64,000 nucleotides of DNA. It comes from Butyricicoccus_A sp963588905. Lineage in GTDB: Bacteria > Bacillota > Clostridia > Oscillospirales > Butyricicoccaceae. The stretch is from the NCBI GenBank assembly GCA_963588905.1, contig CAVAJF010000019.1, positions 1-64,000 of the forward strand. The letters run 5' to 3'. Within the stretch, counting starts at the first letter, position 1. Every line of letters begins with the position of its first letter. Below, in pieces: positions 24,073 to 32,199 of this stretch. The notes below the pieces were generated by a model that was given only the letters and a program-made list of their open reading frames with translations, searched no databases and was not told where the DNA came from. Made by a program: the position numbers and the translations under genes.

Positions 24073-25032
24073 TTAGTCAAACAGCGGGGAAACAGAAGAT
24101 TCCTCGTAAATACGTGCAATGGCTTCCGTGAATACCGGAGCAACCTGCAGCAGCTCAATTTTATCGCTGCGCTTTTCTGCCGGCAGCGGAATGGTGTCGA
24201 GCAGGGTCAGCTTCTTGATCGGGCTTTCTTCCAGACGCTGGATAGCCGGACCGGACAGAACTCCGTGCGATGCGCAAGCATATACTTCCTTCGCGCCGCC
24301 GATGTTAATCAGCGCTTCTGCTGCATGGCACAGGGTGCCAGCGGTATCAATCAAGTCATCACTCAGGATGCAGGTCTTGCCCTTGACATCACCGATGATG
24401 TTCATAACCTCGGAAACGTTCGCACGCGGACGACGCTTGTCGATAATCGCCAGACGGTAATCCAGCTTCTCGCAGAACTTACGGCAGCGAGTAACGGAGC
24501 CGAGATCCGGAGAAATAATCATCACATCGTCACGGCCGCGGCCAAACTTACCGGCAATGTACGGAATCAGGACGGAAGCGCCCATCAGGTTGTCCACCGG
24601 AATATCGAAGAAGCCCTGCAGCTGCTGTGCGTGCAGATCCATCGTCAGTACGCGGTCAGCGCCGGCAGCGGTGATGATGTCAGCAACCAGCTTGGCAGAA
24701 ATCGGATCACGAGCCTTGGACTTTCTGTCCTGACGTGCGTAGCCGAAATACGGGATAACGGCAGTAATACGACCTGCGGATGCACGCTTGCATGCATCAA
24801 TCATAACGAGCAATTCCATCAGGTTGTCGTTGACCGGATTGCAGGTAGACTGGATGAGGAATACATCCGAACCGCGAACCGTCTCCGAGATGGAAACAGA
24901 AACCTCGCCGTCTGCGAAGTGACCGACAGTACACTTTGCCAGCGGCAGTCCCAGTGCAGATGCAATCTGCATAGCCAGTGCGGGATGCGAATTGCCCGCA
25001 AGAATCTTAATGTTTTTTCCGTGAGATATCAT
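24073..25032 (-). CDS. prs: Ribose-phosphate pyrophosphokinase
   Basis: A 319-residue cytoplasmic enzyme that makes PRPP from ribose 5-phosphate and ATP for nucleotide, His and Trp synthesis. Characteristic segments are the start KILAGNSHPALA, the flexible-loop region YFGYARQDRKSKARDPIS, the PRPP signature TMDLHAQQLQGFF and the ribose-phosphate loop SDDLIDTAGT. ATG 25032 follows AGGAGG. It lies after the glmU-like gene, an arrangement shared with Bacillus gcaD-prs. Confidence 0.97.
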   Translation of the reverse strand: MISHGKNIKILAGNSHPALAMQIASALGLPLAKCTVGHFADGEVSVSISETVRGSDVFLIQSTCNPVNDNLMELLVMIDACKRASAGRITAVIPYFGYARQDRKSKARDPISAKLVADIITAAGADRVLTMDLHAQQLQGFFDIPVDNLMGASVLIPYIAGKFGRGRDDVMIISPDLGSVTRCRKFCEKLDYRLAIIDKRRPRANVSEVMNIIGDVKGKTCILSDDLIDTAGTLCHAAEALINIGGAKEVYACASHGVLSGPAIQRLEESPIKKLTLLDTIPLPAEKRSDKIELLQVAPVFTEAIARIYEESSVSPLFD

Positions 25033-25134
25033 GATGGATTATCCTCCTGCATCCTGAAAAATTTACCGAAAACGCCCCGCGCTTCGGTTCCAGCTTCTGA
25101 ACTCAATCGAACCAAGTATCTATATTTTTTGTTT

Positions 25135-26358
25135 TTAATCTTTCTGTCCGTGCATCCGGCGGCGGCGGTCATTCCAGCCTTCCTTGTTTTCCTGTCGTGC
25201 ACGAGCAACAGCCATGGCACCGTCCGGCACGTTCTTGGTTACCGTTGTGCCTGCGGCAGTCAGGACACGATCGCCCAGCTCAACCGGTGCCACCAGATTG
25301 GTGTTGCAGCCGATAAAGCAGTCGTCGCCGATTACCGTCTTGCTCTTGACATAGCCGTCATAGTTGACAACGACCGTACCACAGCCAAAGTTGACGCGCT
25401 CACCGACTTCCGCATCGCCGATATAGGTCAAATGGGAAACCTTGGTGCCGTTTCCGATATGAGCCTTTTTCAGCTCGACAAAGTCGCCGATACGGGTATG
25501 GTCTCCAACCTCGCAGCCCGGACGGATATATGCGAACGGGCCGACCGTTGCATGAGCACCGACCTTGCTCTCATAGACCTGCGACGAATTGACGCTGGTC
25601 TCATCGCCAATAGACGCGCAGTCGAGAATGGTGTTCGGGCCAATGGTGCATCCGCAGCCAACCCAGCTTCCCGGCTTAATCATCGACCCCGGCAGAATCG
25701 TCGTACCGTAACCGATCTTTGTATACGGGGAAACATAGGTATATTCCGGATCAAGCATGTTAATGCCCTTATCCATCAGAGCAGCATTGATGCGGCGCTG
25801 CATAATCTTCTGCGCACAATACGCATCATAGGCTGTATATACAGCAACATGTGCTTCTGTGCGGCAGGATTCCGTCTTTGCACTGATGCTCTCGGCAATC
25901 CGGATGGATTCGGTCAAAGACATCGGATGGCTGTCCAAAATTTCCTTGAGCACCGGCTTCTGGAACACAGCGCAATGCCAAGTATCCGCCATCGCGCCGC
26001 ACGTCAACATGCTGACCGCATTCTTAGACTGTCGGTGCATACGAATAACGCGCTCGTACTCTTCCTGTTCCACATCCGGCATCGGTGTGGACAGAATCAT
26101 AACATCTCCGTCGAGCTTCTCCGCAGCTGCGCACAGCATCTCGGTAAAGTCTGCGTCATCCGGGCATACAATGGACGGAACGCCTTCCAGCTCGGCCTCG
26201 CTCTCCTGACGAACATAGATCAGATCGCATACATCAGGCAATGCGTCTGCCACCATTCGTCCGACCGGGGAAAAGAGAATTTCTCTCTGTGCAGGGTATT
26301 TTCCATCCCTGCCCCGTCTGCCGCCGAGCAAAATTGTATTCAATTTCTCACAAGACAT
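25135..26358 (-). CDS. GlmU-like protein: intact acetyltransferase, degenerate uridylyltransferase half
   Basis: A 407-residue protein homologous to GlmU, which normally acetylates glucosamine 1-phosphate and then forms UDP-GlcNAc. The C-terminal left-handed beta helix (about 205-390) keeps the acetyltransferase residues: KVSHLTYIGDAEVG with the catalytic His and VVVNYDG. The N-terminal domain is only about 190 residues, against about 230-250. Its nucleotide loop reads LLGGRRGRDGKYP instead of LAAGxGTRM, and the Mg-binding GD of the YGDxPL motif is replaced (ILSTPMPD). The uridylyl reaction is therefore probably lost. The link to prs supports a glmU origin. Start ATG 26358 follows AAAGGA. About 45 residues shorter than usual overall. 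Confidence 0.88.
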   Translation of the reverse strand: MSCEKLNTILLGGRRGRDGKYPAQREILFSPVGRMVADALPDVCDLIYVRQESEAELEGVPSIVCPDDADFTEMLCAAAEKLDGDVMILSTPMPDVEQEEYERVIRMHRQSKNAVSMLTCGAMADTWHCAVFQKPVLKEILDSHPMSLTESIRIAESISAKTESCRTEAHVAVYTAYDAYCAQKIMQRRINAALMDKGINMLDPEYTYVSPYTKIGYGTTILPGSMIKPGSWVGCGCTIGPNTILDCASIGDETSVNSSQVYESKVGAHATVGPFAYIRPGCEVGDHTRIGDFVELKKAHIGNGTKVSHLTYIGDAEVGERVNFGCGTVVVNYDGYVKSKTVIGDDCFIGCNTNLVAPVELGDRVLTAAGTTVTKNVPDGAMAVARARQENKEGWNDRRRRMHGQKD

Positions 26359-26494
26359 GAATAGGCTATCCTTTCTTCAATCGGGACCGTCAAAAAGGGC
26401 AGACAGTCCCCACGAAAATACTTAATCTTATTATACTATGTTCTTGAAAAAAAAACATCATAAAATATACAAAATTTCGCGGAATTCTTTCCCC

Positions 26495-26523
26495 TTGCAC
26501 TATTACATTTGTCACGATATAAT
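26495..26523 (+). promoter_or_regulatory. Promoter of dnaD-dnaI
   Basis: TTGCAC (26495-26500), 17 bases, TATAAT (26518-26523). A minus-strand TATAAT at 26435-26430 with a weak -35 may serve the divergent glmU-like gene. Confidence 0.75.
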
Positions 26524-26628
26524 AGAGATACCGCGATTTGGCACTTGTTGCCGAACCAGAACTGCACATTTTTCCCATGATACAGCACATTTGTGAAATT
26601 TGCGCAGGATTTTTCTTCGGAGGAAATT

Positions 26629-27588
26629 ATGTCTCTCTCATCTCTGATCCCCGCTGGCGGGGACTTTTGTGTCTTACGCGCCGACATCGTTGACACGCTT
26701 TTGACCTGCGGCGACGGCGACAGCGCGTTGGTATATCTCTATCTCGTCCGCAAAGGACAAGCCTTTAATGAGCGCGAAGCGATGCGAGACCTGCATTTGA
26801 CGCGCGACCGCTATGACCGCGCGGTGCACACCCTCACCAACCTGCGTCTCGTTCACACTCCAAACGAACCTGTTGCGCAGGAGCGTCCATCCGCGCCGCC
26901 GCACTATTCCCCAGCGGAAATGCGGGCGCGCCGTGACGACGATCACCGCTTTGCCTCTGTCTGTCAGACGGCAGAAATCGTGCTCGGACGCCCACTGACC
27001 GAATCGCATCTGCGCACACTCATGAATGTATATGATTATCTCGGTCTGCCCGCAGATGTCATCATTGATCTGCTGACCTATCTGCACCGCAGCAAGGGAA
27101 CTATCTCGCGCCATGACATCGAAGCGCAGGCATATCTCTGGGCAGATATGGGAATTTTTACCGCCGATGCGGCCGCCGCCTTTCTCGCTCAGCGCGAGCA
27201 GGAAAAGCCATTGATGGATGACATGCTGCGCGCCTTGGACATGGCGGGCCGAGACCCTGCGCCAGATGAATACCGCTATTTATCCCGATTTATTCGGCGC
27301 GGTTTTGGCGCAGACGCCGTCAAAATTGCCAAGGACCGCATGTATGACCGCTTGGGAAAATTCAGCTGGAAATATCTCAACGGCATCCTAGAAAACTGGC
27401 ACAAGAAGGGTCTGCACACTGCAGAGGAAATCACTGCGGTGGAACCGAATCTGCGCCAGCCGATTGCGAACAAGCAGCCGCAAAACCCATCGCAGCCGAC
27501 CAACAATGGAAATCTTGCCGACTGGGAGCGTGACTGGCTCGCAGAATTCCACGCAATGACAAAGGAGGACAACGCGCATGGCGTATGA
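26629..27588 (+). CDS. DnaD-domain replication protein
   Basis: A 319-residue protein of the low-GC Gram-positive DnaD/DnaB primosome group. The N-terminus has a winged-helix-like part (VDTLLTCGDGDSALVYLYLV, then LTRDRYDRAVHTL). Two DnaD C-terminal-type helical units follow, with typical Tyr/Trp residues: AQAYLWADMG near residue 170 and FSWKYLNGILENWHKKGL near residue 255. The ATG at 26629 has CGGAGG upstream; the earlier GTG of the frame lacks a site. It overlaps the dnaI gene by 11 bases, which supports a joint role in helicase loading. Confidence 0.88.
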   Translation: MSLSSLIPAGGDFCVLRADIVDTLLTCGDGDSALVYLYLVRKGQAFNEREAMRDLHLTRDRYDRAVHTLTNLRLVHTPNEPVAQERPSAPPHYSPAEMRARRDDDHRFASVCQTAEIVLGRPLTESHLRTLMNVYDYLGLPADVIIDLLTYLHRSKGTISRHDIEAQAYLWADMGIFTADAAAAFLAQREQEKPLMDDMLRALDMAGRDPAPDEYRYLSRFIRRGFGADAVKIAKDRMYDRLGKFSWKYLNGILENWHKKGLHTAEEITAVEPNLRQPIANKQPQNPSQPTNNGNLADWERDWLAEFHAMTKEDNAHGV

Positions 27589-28573
27589 TAAAGCATTGAT
27601 TTCTTCGATTCTCCGTCAGTTAGAGCAGCAGCACGACCGCTGCGAAGCAGAAGCGGAGAGCCGCCGCTATCAATTGACGATGGATATTCCGCGCTTGGCA
27701 GAAATCGACCGCGAGCTGCGCGGTACGGCGGCAAAAGCCATGCGTATCGCCTTTGAATCCAACAACACCGACGCCGCAATCGAACAGCTGAAACAGCGCA
27801 ATCTCGCTTTACAGGCAGAAAAGCGGCAGCTATTGCTGGACAACGGCTATCCGGCAGATTATCTTGCTGTCACGGTCAGCTGTCCGATTTGCCGAGACAC
27901 CGGCTATGACGGCAATCGCCTGTGCACCTGTGTCAAACGCCGCGCGGCAGAATTGCAAAAGCAAAATCTGTCCACGCTGCTGCCCGTTGACAAGGAAACC
28001 TTTTCGACGTTTCGTCTGGACTATTACAGCTCTCAGCCGGACAGCCGATTCGGCCTTTCTCCCCGTCAAATGGCGCAGGCAAATTTACAGCGATGCCACA
28101 GCTTTGCCGAGCATTTCGGCTCTTCCTATGAAAATCTGCTGTTGTTTGGTTCTGCCGGTCTCGGCAAGACCTTTTTATCCTCCTGCATCGCCCGCACAGT
28201 CACCGAGCGCGGTTTTTCCGTCACCTATGACACGGCGATTTCCATTTTCGACCAATACAATTCCGTCAAATTCCGCACCGGCGACCCATCTGCCGCGTCC
28301 CATGCTGTCGAACGCTTCCGCCATGCAGACCTTCTCATCGTCGATGACCTCGGAACCGAGATGCCCAGCGCATTTCACATTTCCTGTCTGTACGATCTCA
28401 TCAGCAGACGTCTCATGAGCCGAAAGCCGACGATTCTCAGCACCAATCTTCTGCCGGCAGAGCTGGAAAGCCGCTATTCGCAGGCGATTGCCTCACGTAT
28501 TCTCGGTGAATTCACACAATTGCGCTTCATCGGCAGCGATATTCGCCGCATCCGCAAGCAGCAGCGGCTCTAA
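27578..28573 (+). CDS. DnaI/DnaC-like helicase loader ATPase
   Basis: A 331-residue protein. A coiled-coil N-terminal part (AEIDRELRGTAAKAMRIA) is followed by a zinc ribbon (CPICRD and CTCV, about residues 105-120) and a AAA+ ATPase. Walker A is GSAGLGKTF (about 190), Walker B LLIVDDLGTE, and the sensor region STNL. It should load replicative helicase together with the DnaD-domain protein encoded just before it. Start ATG lies inside the dnaD 3' end with GGAGG upstream. Family naming between DnaI and DnaC is not critical; the loader function is inferred. Confidence 0.9.
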   Translation: MAYDKALISSILRQLEQQHDRCEAEAESRRYQLTMDIPRLAEIDRELRGTAAKAMRIAFESNNTDAAIEQLKQRNLALQAEKRQLLLDNGYPADYLAVTVSCPICRDTGYDGNRLCTCVKRRAAELQKQNLSTLLPVDKETFSTFRLDYYSSQPDSRFGLSPRQMAQANLQRCHSFAEHFGSSYENLLLFGSAGLGKTFLSSCIARTVTERGFSVTYDTAISIFDQYNSVKFRTGDPSAASHAVERFRHADLLIVDDLGTEMPSAFHISCLYDLISRRLMSRKPTILSTNLLPAELESRYSQAIASRILGEFTQLRFIGSDIRRIRKQQRL

Positions 28574-28666
28574 GTCTCGCATCTTCTGGAATTTTTTTGC
28601 AAACCATAACACAAAAACGTAACAATGCTTTTACTGTTTGTTCACAACTTCCGCTGTCGAATACGG

Positions 28667-28817
28667 TATACTATGAGCATGGAACGAGGGAGTGAAAACA
28701 CCTCGTCCATACAAAAGATATGCCGGTATCTTTGAATTTCTCTTACCCCCTTTTTATTTTGTGAAACGTATGCGAAAGCAAAGCAGTCATCCAATCGGAT
28801 GGCTGTTTTGTTTTTTG
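28667..28817 (+). ncRNA. Possible small structured RNA
   Basis: Between dnaI and yhaO is a 337-base gap. A TATACT -10 at 28667-28672 (no good -35) is followed by hairpins ATGGAACGAGG/CCTCGTCCAT (28679-28710) and AAAGATA/TATCTTT (28714-28733). It ends with a terminator hairpin CAGTCATCC-aatc-GGATGGCTG (28784-28805) and a T-rich run. There is no ORF with a ribosome site. The layout looks like an independent short RNA of about 140 bases, but it matches no family I recognise and might be the end of the dnaI transcript. Confidence 0.3.
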
Positions 28818-28826
28818 CCTTTTTAT

Positions 28827-28854
28827 TTGCAATGCCACAGAAACCTGATATAAT
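28827..28854 (+). promoter_or_regulatory. Promoter of yhaO
   Basis: TTGCAA (28827-28832), 16 bases, TATAAT (28849-28854), about 55 bases before the start codon. Confidence 0.7.
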
Positions 28855-28910
28855 ACGAAAGAGAAGACAATGGTGTTCTTTTGTTTTTTGTAAATTTGGG
28901 AGGTCTTTCC

Positions 28911-30005
28911 ATGCCGAATATTATCCACGCCGCAGATCTTCATATCGGCGCAAAATTTGAATTTCTTCCGCCGGAGAGTGCCGCGCAAGCCATTCGCTTG
29001 CAGCTGACTGCCCTCAAGGCGCTTGTCCAACAAGCCGCATCCAGTGCCGCTGATGCCCTGCTCATTGCCGGAGATCTGTTCGATTCTCCAGAGGTACGCC
29101 CACAAATTTCGTCTGTGGTATTTTCTATTTTATCCAAGTGCCCGTGTCCGATCTTTCTCTCTCCGGGCAATCATGATTACTATCACGCAGCCTCTCCGTA
29201 TGCCACACAGCCGCTCCCGCCCAATCTGCACGTGTTTACTTCGCGTACCCTGACCCCTGTCGCGCTTGCGGACGGCAATACCATCATTTGGGGCGCCGCT
29301 TTTCAGGACAACAAAGCATCTATCCCGCTGGATGCGAAGCTCGATCCATTCAAGCTGAATATCTGTCTGGTACATGGAGAATTGGGCGGAAACAGCGGCT
29401 ACAACTCGATTTCGGAAAGCTCTGTCATCAGCAGCCGCTTTGATTACATAGCGCTGGGACATAACCACCGATTCAGCGGCGTATTCCGCATCGGTGAGAC
29501 TGCCCTGAGCTGTCCGGGCTGCTTTTCTGCCACAGCAACCAACGAAACCGGTGTAAAGGGCTATCTGGCAGGCAAGATTGATAAGGGCATCGCTGCCCTG
29601 ACGCTGCATCCGTCCGGCACAGCCGAATTTGAAGATGTTTCGTTATCCGTTTCCGGCTTGTCCGATGACACCGCACTGGCAGAAGCGCTTCTGCCGCTGC
29701 TGCCGACACCGGCAGAGCGCATTTGTCTGACCGTTCATCTGACCGGCACGCGCATGTATGAGCCAAACCTGTCTGCGCTGTCGCGTTCCCTGCATCAGAC
29801 CTTCTTACATGCGCAGGTTTTGGATGAATCCGCCGCCATGCAGGATCCATACCGTTACAAAGATGAAGACGGTCTGCGCGGTACAGTAACACGCGATTTC
29901 ATGCACCGCATTGCGGAAAACAGCCACGATGAACAGGCATATGCCAAGCTGTCTCTGGCACTGGAATATGCACTCGCCGCGCTGGAAGGCCGAGATCCAG
30001 AATAA
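28911..30005 (+). CDS. yhaO: SbcD-like DNA repair nuclease subunit (YhaO type)
   Basis: A 364-residue calcineurin-fold phosphoesterase related to SbcD/Mre11. All metal motifs are present in order: HAADLHIGA, AGDLFDS, GNHDYYH, LVHGELGG and ALGHNHRF, followed by a C-terminal cap. The start at 28911 follows GGGAGG; the longer frame upstream has no site. In Bacillus the yhaO partner yhaN, an SbcC-like ATPase, normally follows, but here a terminator comes next, so the partner would have to be elsewhere. Confidence 0.88.
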   Translation: MPNIIHAADLHIGAKFEFLPPESAAQAIRLQLTALKALVQQAASSAADALLIAGDLFDSPEVRPQISSVVFSILSKCPCPIFLSPGNHDYYHAASPYATQPLPPNLHVFTSRTLTPVALADGNTIIWGAAFQDNKASIPLDAKLDPFKLNICLVHGELGGNSGYNSISESSVISSRFDYIALGHNHRFSGVFRIGETALSCPGCFSATATNETGVKGYLAGKIDKGIAALTLHPSGTAEFEDVSLSVSGLSDDTALAEALLPLLPTPAERICLTVHLTGTRMYEPNLSALSRSLHQTFLHAQVLDESAAMQDPYRYKDEDGLRGTVTRDFMHRIAENSHDEQAYAKLSLALEYALAALEGRDPE

Positions 30006-30019
30006 TATTAAGCTGACGC

Positions 30020-30062
30020 AAAACAAGGCTAAGAAGCTCCTGCTTCCTAGCCTTGTTTTTTT
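30020..30062. terminator. Bidirectional terminator between yhaO and folBK
   Basis: Hairpin AACAAGGCTA-AGAAGC / GCTTCC-TAGCCTTGTT with T runs on both sides. It can stop both convergent transcripts. Confidence 0.85.
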
Positions 30063-30879
30063 ATGCATTCTTTAGTTGTTCCCACATCTGTGTCATCGTC
30101 TTGTGACACACAGGATGCACGAAATGCGGGGCAATCTGTGCCATCGGTCGGAGAACAAAATCTCGCTTGGCAATCTCCGGATGCGGAATCGTCAAAACTT
30201 CATCCGAGAAAATCTCTTCGTCATAAAACAAAATATCCAAATCCAGCGTGCGCGGTCCCCAATGAATTTCGCGCGTGCGATGGGCTGCCTGCTCGATCTC
30301 ATGCAGACGGTCAAGCAGTTCATGCGGCGGCAACAGCGTCTTTAAGCACAGAACAGCATTGAGAAAGTCATCCTGCTCGACGCCGCCATACGGCTTGGTC
30401 ACGATATAATCCGACACCCGCCCAATACGCATGGTTTCATCATTTGACAAGGCCTGTACCGCACCATCTAAATAGCCCTTGCTGTCTCCGATATTGGAGC
30501 CGAGCGCGATATACGCGGTATGCCATCCTCGTTCGATGCAGACCGACGCCGTCTTGAGCGGTAGACCAATCGGCGCCCACGGCTTTTCAATCTCCAGCAC
30601 GATGCTGTCGAGCAGCGGAAGGGTTTGCAGCAGATGCGCACACAGCTTTTCCGCCGCCGTTTCCAGCAGCTGGAAGGTGTTTTGTGTCAAAAATGCCTGT
30701 ATTTCCGCACAAACGGCACCATAATCCATGGATTGCGTCAAGTCATCCGTTAAACCGGCACGGCGCAGACTAGTGCGCAGGGCCGCATTGATGACAAATT
30801 TCTGGCCAAGCCGATTTTCCTCCGGAAAAACACCGTGATGGGCAAAGACTTCCAGCTGCTTGATGCGGATTTCATCCAT
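30061..30879 (-). CDS. Dihydroneopterin aldolase / HPPK fusion (FolB-FolK)
   Basis: A 272-residue bifunctional folate enzyme. Residues 1-115 are FolB, with IKQLEVFAHHGVFPEE and MDYGAVCAEI plus the LETAAEKL helix. Residues 118-272 are FolK, with YIALGSNIGD, FLNAVLCLKT and the HPPK signature WGPRTLDLDILFYD. Together they convert dihydroneopterin to 6-hydroxymethyl-dihydropterin diphosphate, the substrate of FolP next door. ATG 30879 follows GGAGGAAA and overlaps the folP 3' end by 8 bases. FolB-FolK fusions are known in Clostridia. Confidence 0.95.
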   Translation of the reverse strand: MDEIRIKQLEVFAHHGVFPEENRLGQKFVINAALRTSLRRAGLTDDLTQSMDYGAVCAEIQAFLTQNTFQLLETAAEKLCAHLLQTLPLLDSIVLEIEKPWAPIGLPLKTASVCIERGWHTAYIALGSNIGDSKGYLDGAVQALSNDETMRIGRVSDYIVTKPYGGVEQDDFLNAVLCLKTLLPPHELLDRLHEIEQAAHRTREIHWGPRTLDLDILFYDEEIFSDEVLTIPHPEIAKRDFVLRPMAQIAPHFVHPVCHKTMTQMWEQLKNA

Positions 30880-31696
30880 TCGCGTTTCCTCCGGATTTCA
30901 AAATCGCCTCTGTCATATCCACCGCGCGGCGATTTGCCAACACATTGTGCACACGCACAAACATACAGCCCTTCATCACGCCCAGTACCGTCGTCGCCAG
31001 CGTTCCCTCTTCGCGCTGATCCTTCGGCAAATCCAGCGTTAAGCCAATCATCGACTTGCGCGAGGTGCCGAGCAAAATCGGATACCCCAGCTCATGCAGC
31101 ATTTCTACGTGATTGGTCAGAATCAGGTTGTGCTCCAGCGTTTTGCCGAAGCCAATGCCCGGATCGAGAATAATATTTTCGTCCGCAATGCCTGCCTGCT
31201 TGGCAAGACGCACACAGTCGCGCAAATCATCCAACACATCCGGCAGATAATCGGTATATACCGCTTCTTTGCGGTTGTGCATCAAACAGCACGGCACGTT
31301 TGCCTTTGCAATGACAGACGCCATGTTTGGGTCATATTTTAAGCCCCAAATATCATTGACGAGATCTGCCCCCGCCTGCAATGCAGCCTCTGCGACCGCG
31401 CTCTTATAGGTATCCACAGATACCGGAATATCAAAATTCTTCTTGACTGCTTCAATGACCGGTGCCACGCGAGAGATTTCTTCGTCATCCGGCAGCAGCG
31501 TATATCCCGGGCGCGTCGATTCGCCGCCGATGTCCAAAATATCCGCGCCATCGTTTATCATGTCTTCTGCGTGCTTGAGTGCCGCATCCATCGAGTTCCA
31601 TTTTCCGCCATCAGAAAAGGAATCCGGCGTCACATTCAGAATACCCATCACATATGTGCGACCGGTCGTATCAAACTGTTTTCCGCCAATAATCAT
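30872..31696 (-). CDS. folP: Dihydropteroate synthase
   Basis: A 274-residue TIM-barrel enzyme that joins the pterin diphosphate to p-aminobenzoate. It is the target of sulfonamides. Signatures are MGILNVTPDSFSDGG near residue 20, ADILDIGGESTRPG near residue 55 and LGTSRKSMIG near residue 215. Start ATG 31696 follows AGAGG; the longer frame upstream runs into the HD gene region without a site. It lies in the operon between the HD protein and folBK. Confidence 0.96.
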   Translation of the reverse strand: MIIGGKQFDTTGRTYVMGILNVTPDSFSDGGKWNSMDAALKHAEDMINDGADILDIGGESTRPGYTLLPDDEEISRVAPVIEAVKKNFDIPVSVDTYKSAVAEAALQAGADLVNDIWGLKYDPNMASVIAKANVPCCLMHNRKEAVYTDYLPDVLDDLRDCVRLAKQAGIADENIILDPGIGFGKTLEHNLILTNHVEMLHELGYPILLGTSRKSMIGLTLDLPKDQREEGTLATTVLGVMKGCMFVRVHNVLANRRAVDMTEAILKSGGNANG

Positions 31697-31710
31697 AATA
31701 TAAACCTCTT

Positions 31711-32199
31711 TTATAATAAAATCGTATGGTTTTTTCTGTGCTCCGGCCAATAGCAGGTATCGCTTGCCGGACAGGCAAAGCACATCCGGCTCGCATCATC
31801 CGCCTCGCAGAGAAGCTGCGCCAGCGCATAGGCAGCATCTCCTTTGCGGTGCTTGCCGACGGCCTGCAAAATCGCCTGTTTTTCCGCTTCGTCAAAAGCT
31901 GTATCGCGTAAAATCTCTCGTGCCGTGTGAATGCCTGCCGCCGCATGATCCTCTCCGGTCACATACTGCTGCAAGCGGCCAATATCATGCAGCAGTGCCG
32001 CCGCATAAATGACATCGCGTGGCAAATCTAACTGTCGGTCAACTGCCAGCAAAGACGCAATGCGCGCCACATCCAGCAAATGCGGCAAGCCATGCCTGCA
32101 ATAGATGCGCTCGCGTTCCAGCTCTTCTATTTTTTGCAGGCTGTCCCGGAACAACGGATGCGACATTATCGCCTGTATGCGCTGCATCGTTCGTATCAT
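31711..32199 (-). CDS. HD-domain phosphohydrolase with C-terminal Cys cluster
   Basis: A 162-residue protein with an HD domain: YCRHGLPHLLDVARIA supplies the first His and LLHDIGRLQQY the HD pair, followed by the helices around ILQAVGKHRKG. The C-terminus has a short Cys-rich segment, MCFACPASDTCYWPEH, which could bind a metal or a cluster. HD proteins are often found in clostridial folate operons, where they may remove a phosphate from a pterin intermediate; that role is inferred from context. The ATG overlaps the stop of the upstream fusion gene (ATGA). Confidence 0.82.
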   Translation of the reverse strand: MIRTMQRIQAIMSHPLFRDSLQKIEELERERIYCRHGLPHLLDVARIASLLAVDRQLDLPRDVIYAAALLHDIGRLQQYVTGEDHAAAGIHTAREILRDTAFDEAEKQAILQAVGKHRKGDAAYALAQLLCEADDASRMCFACPASDTCYWPEHRKNHTILL

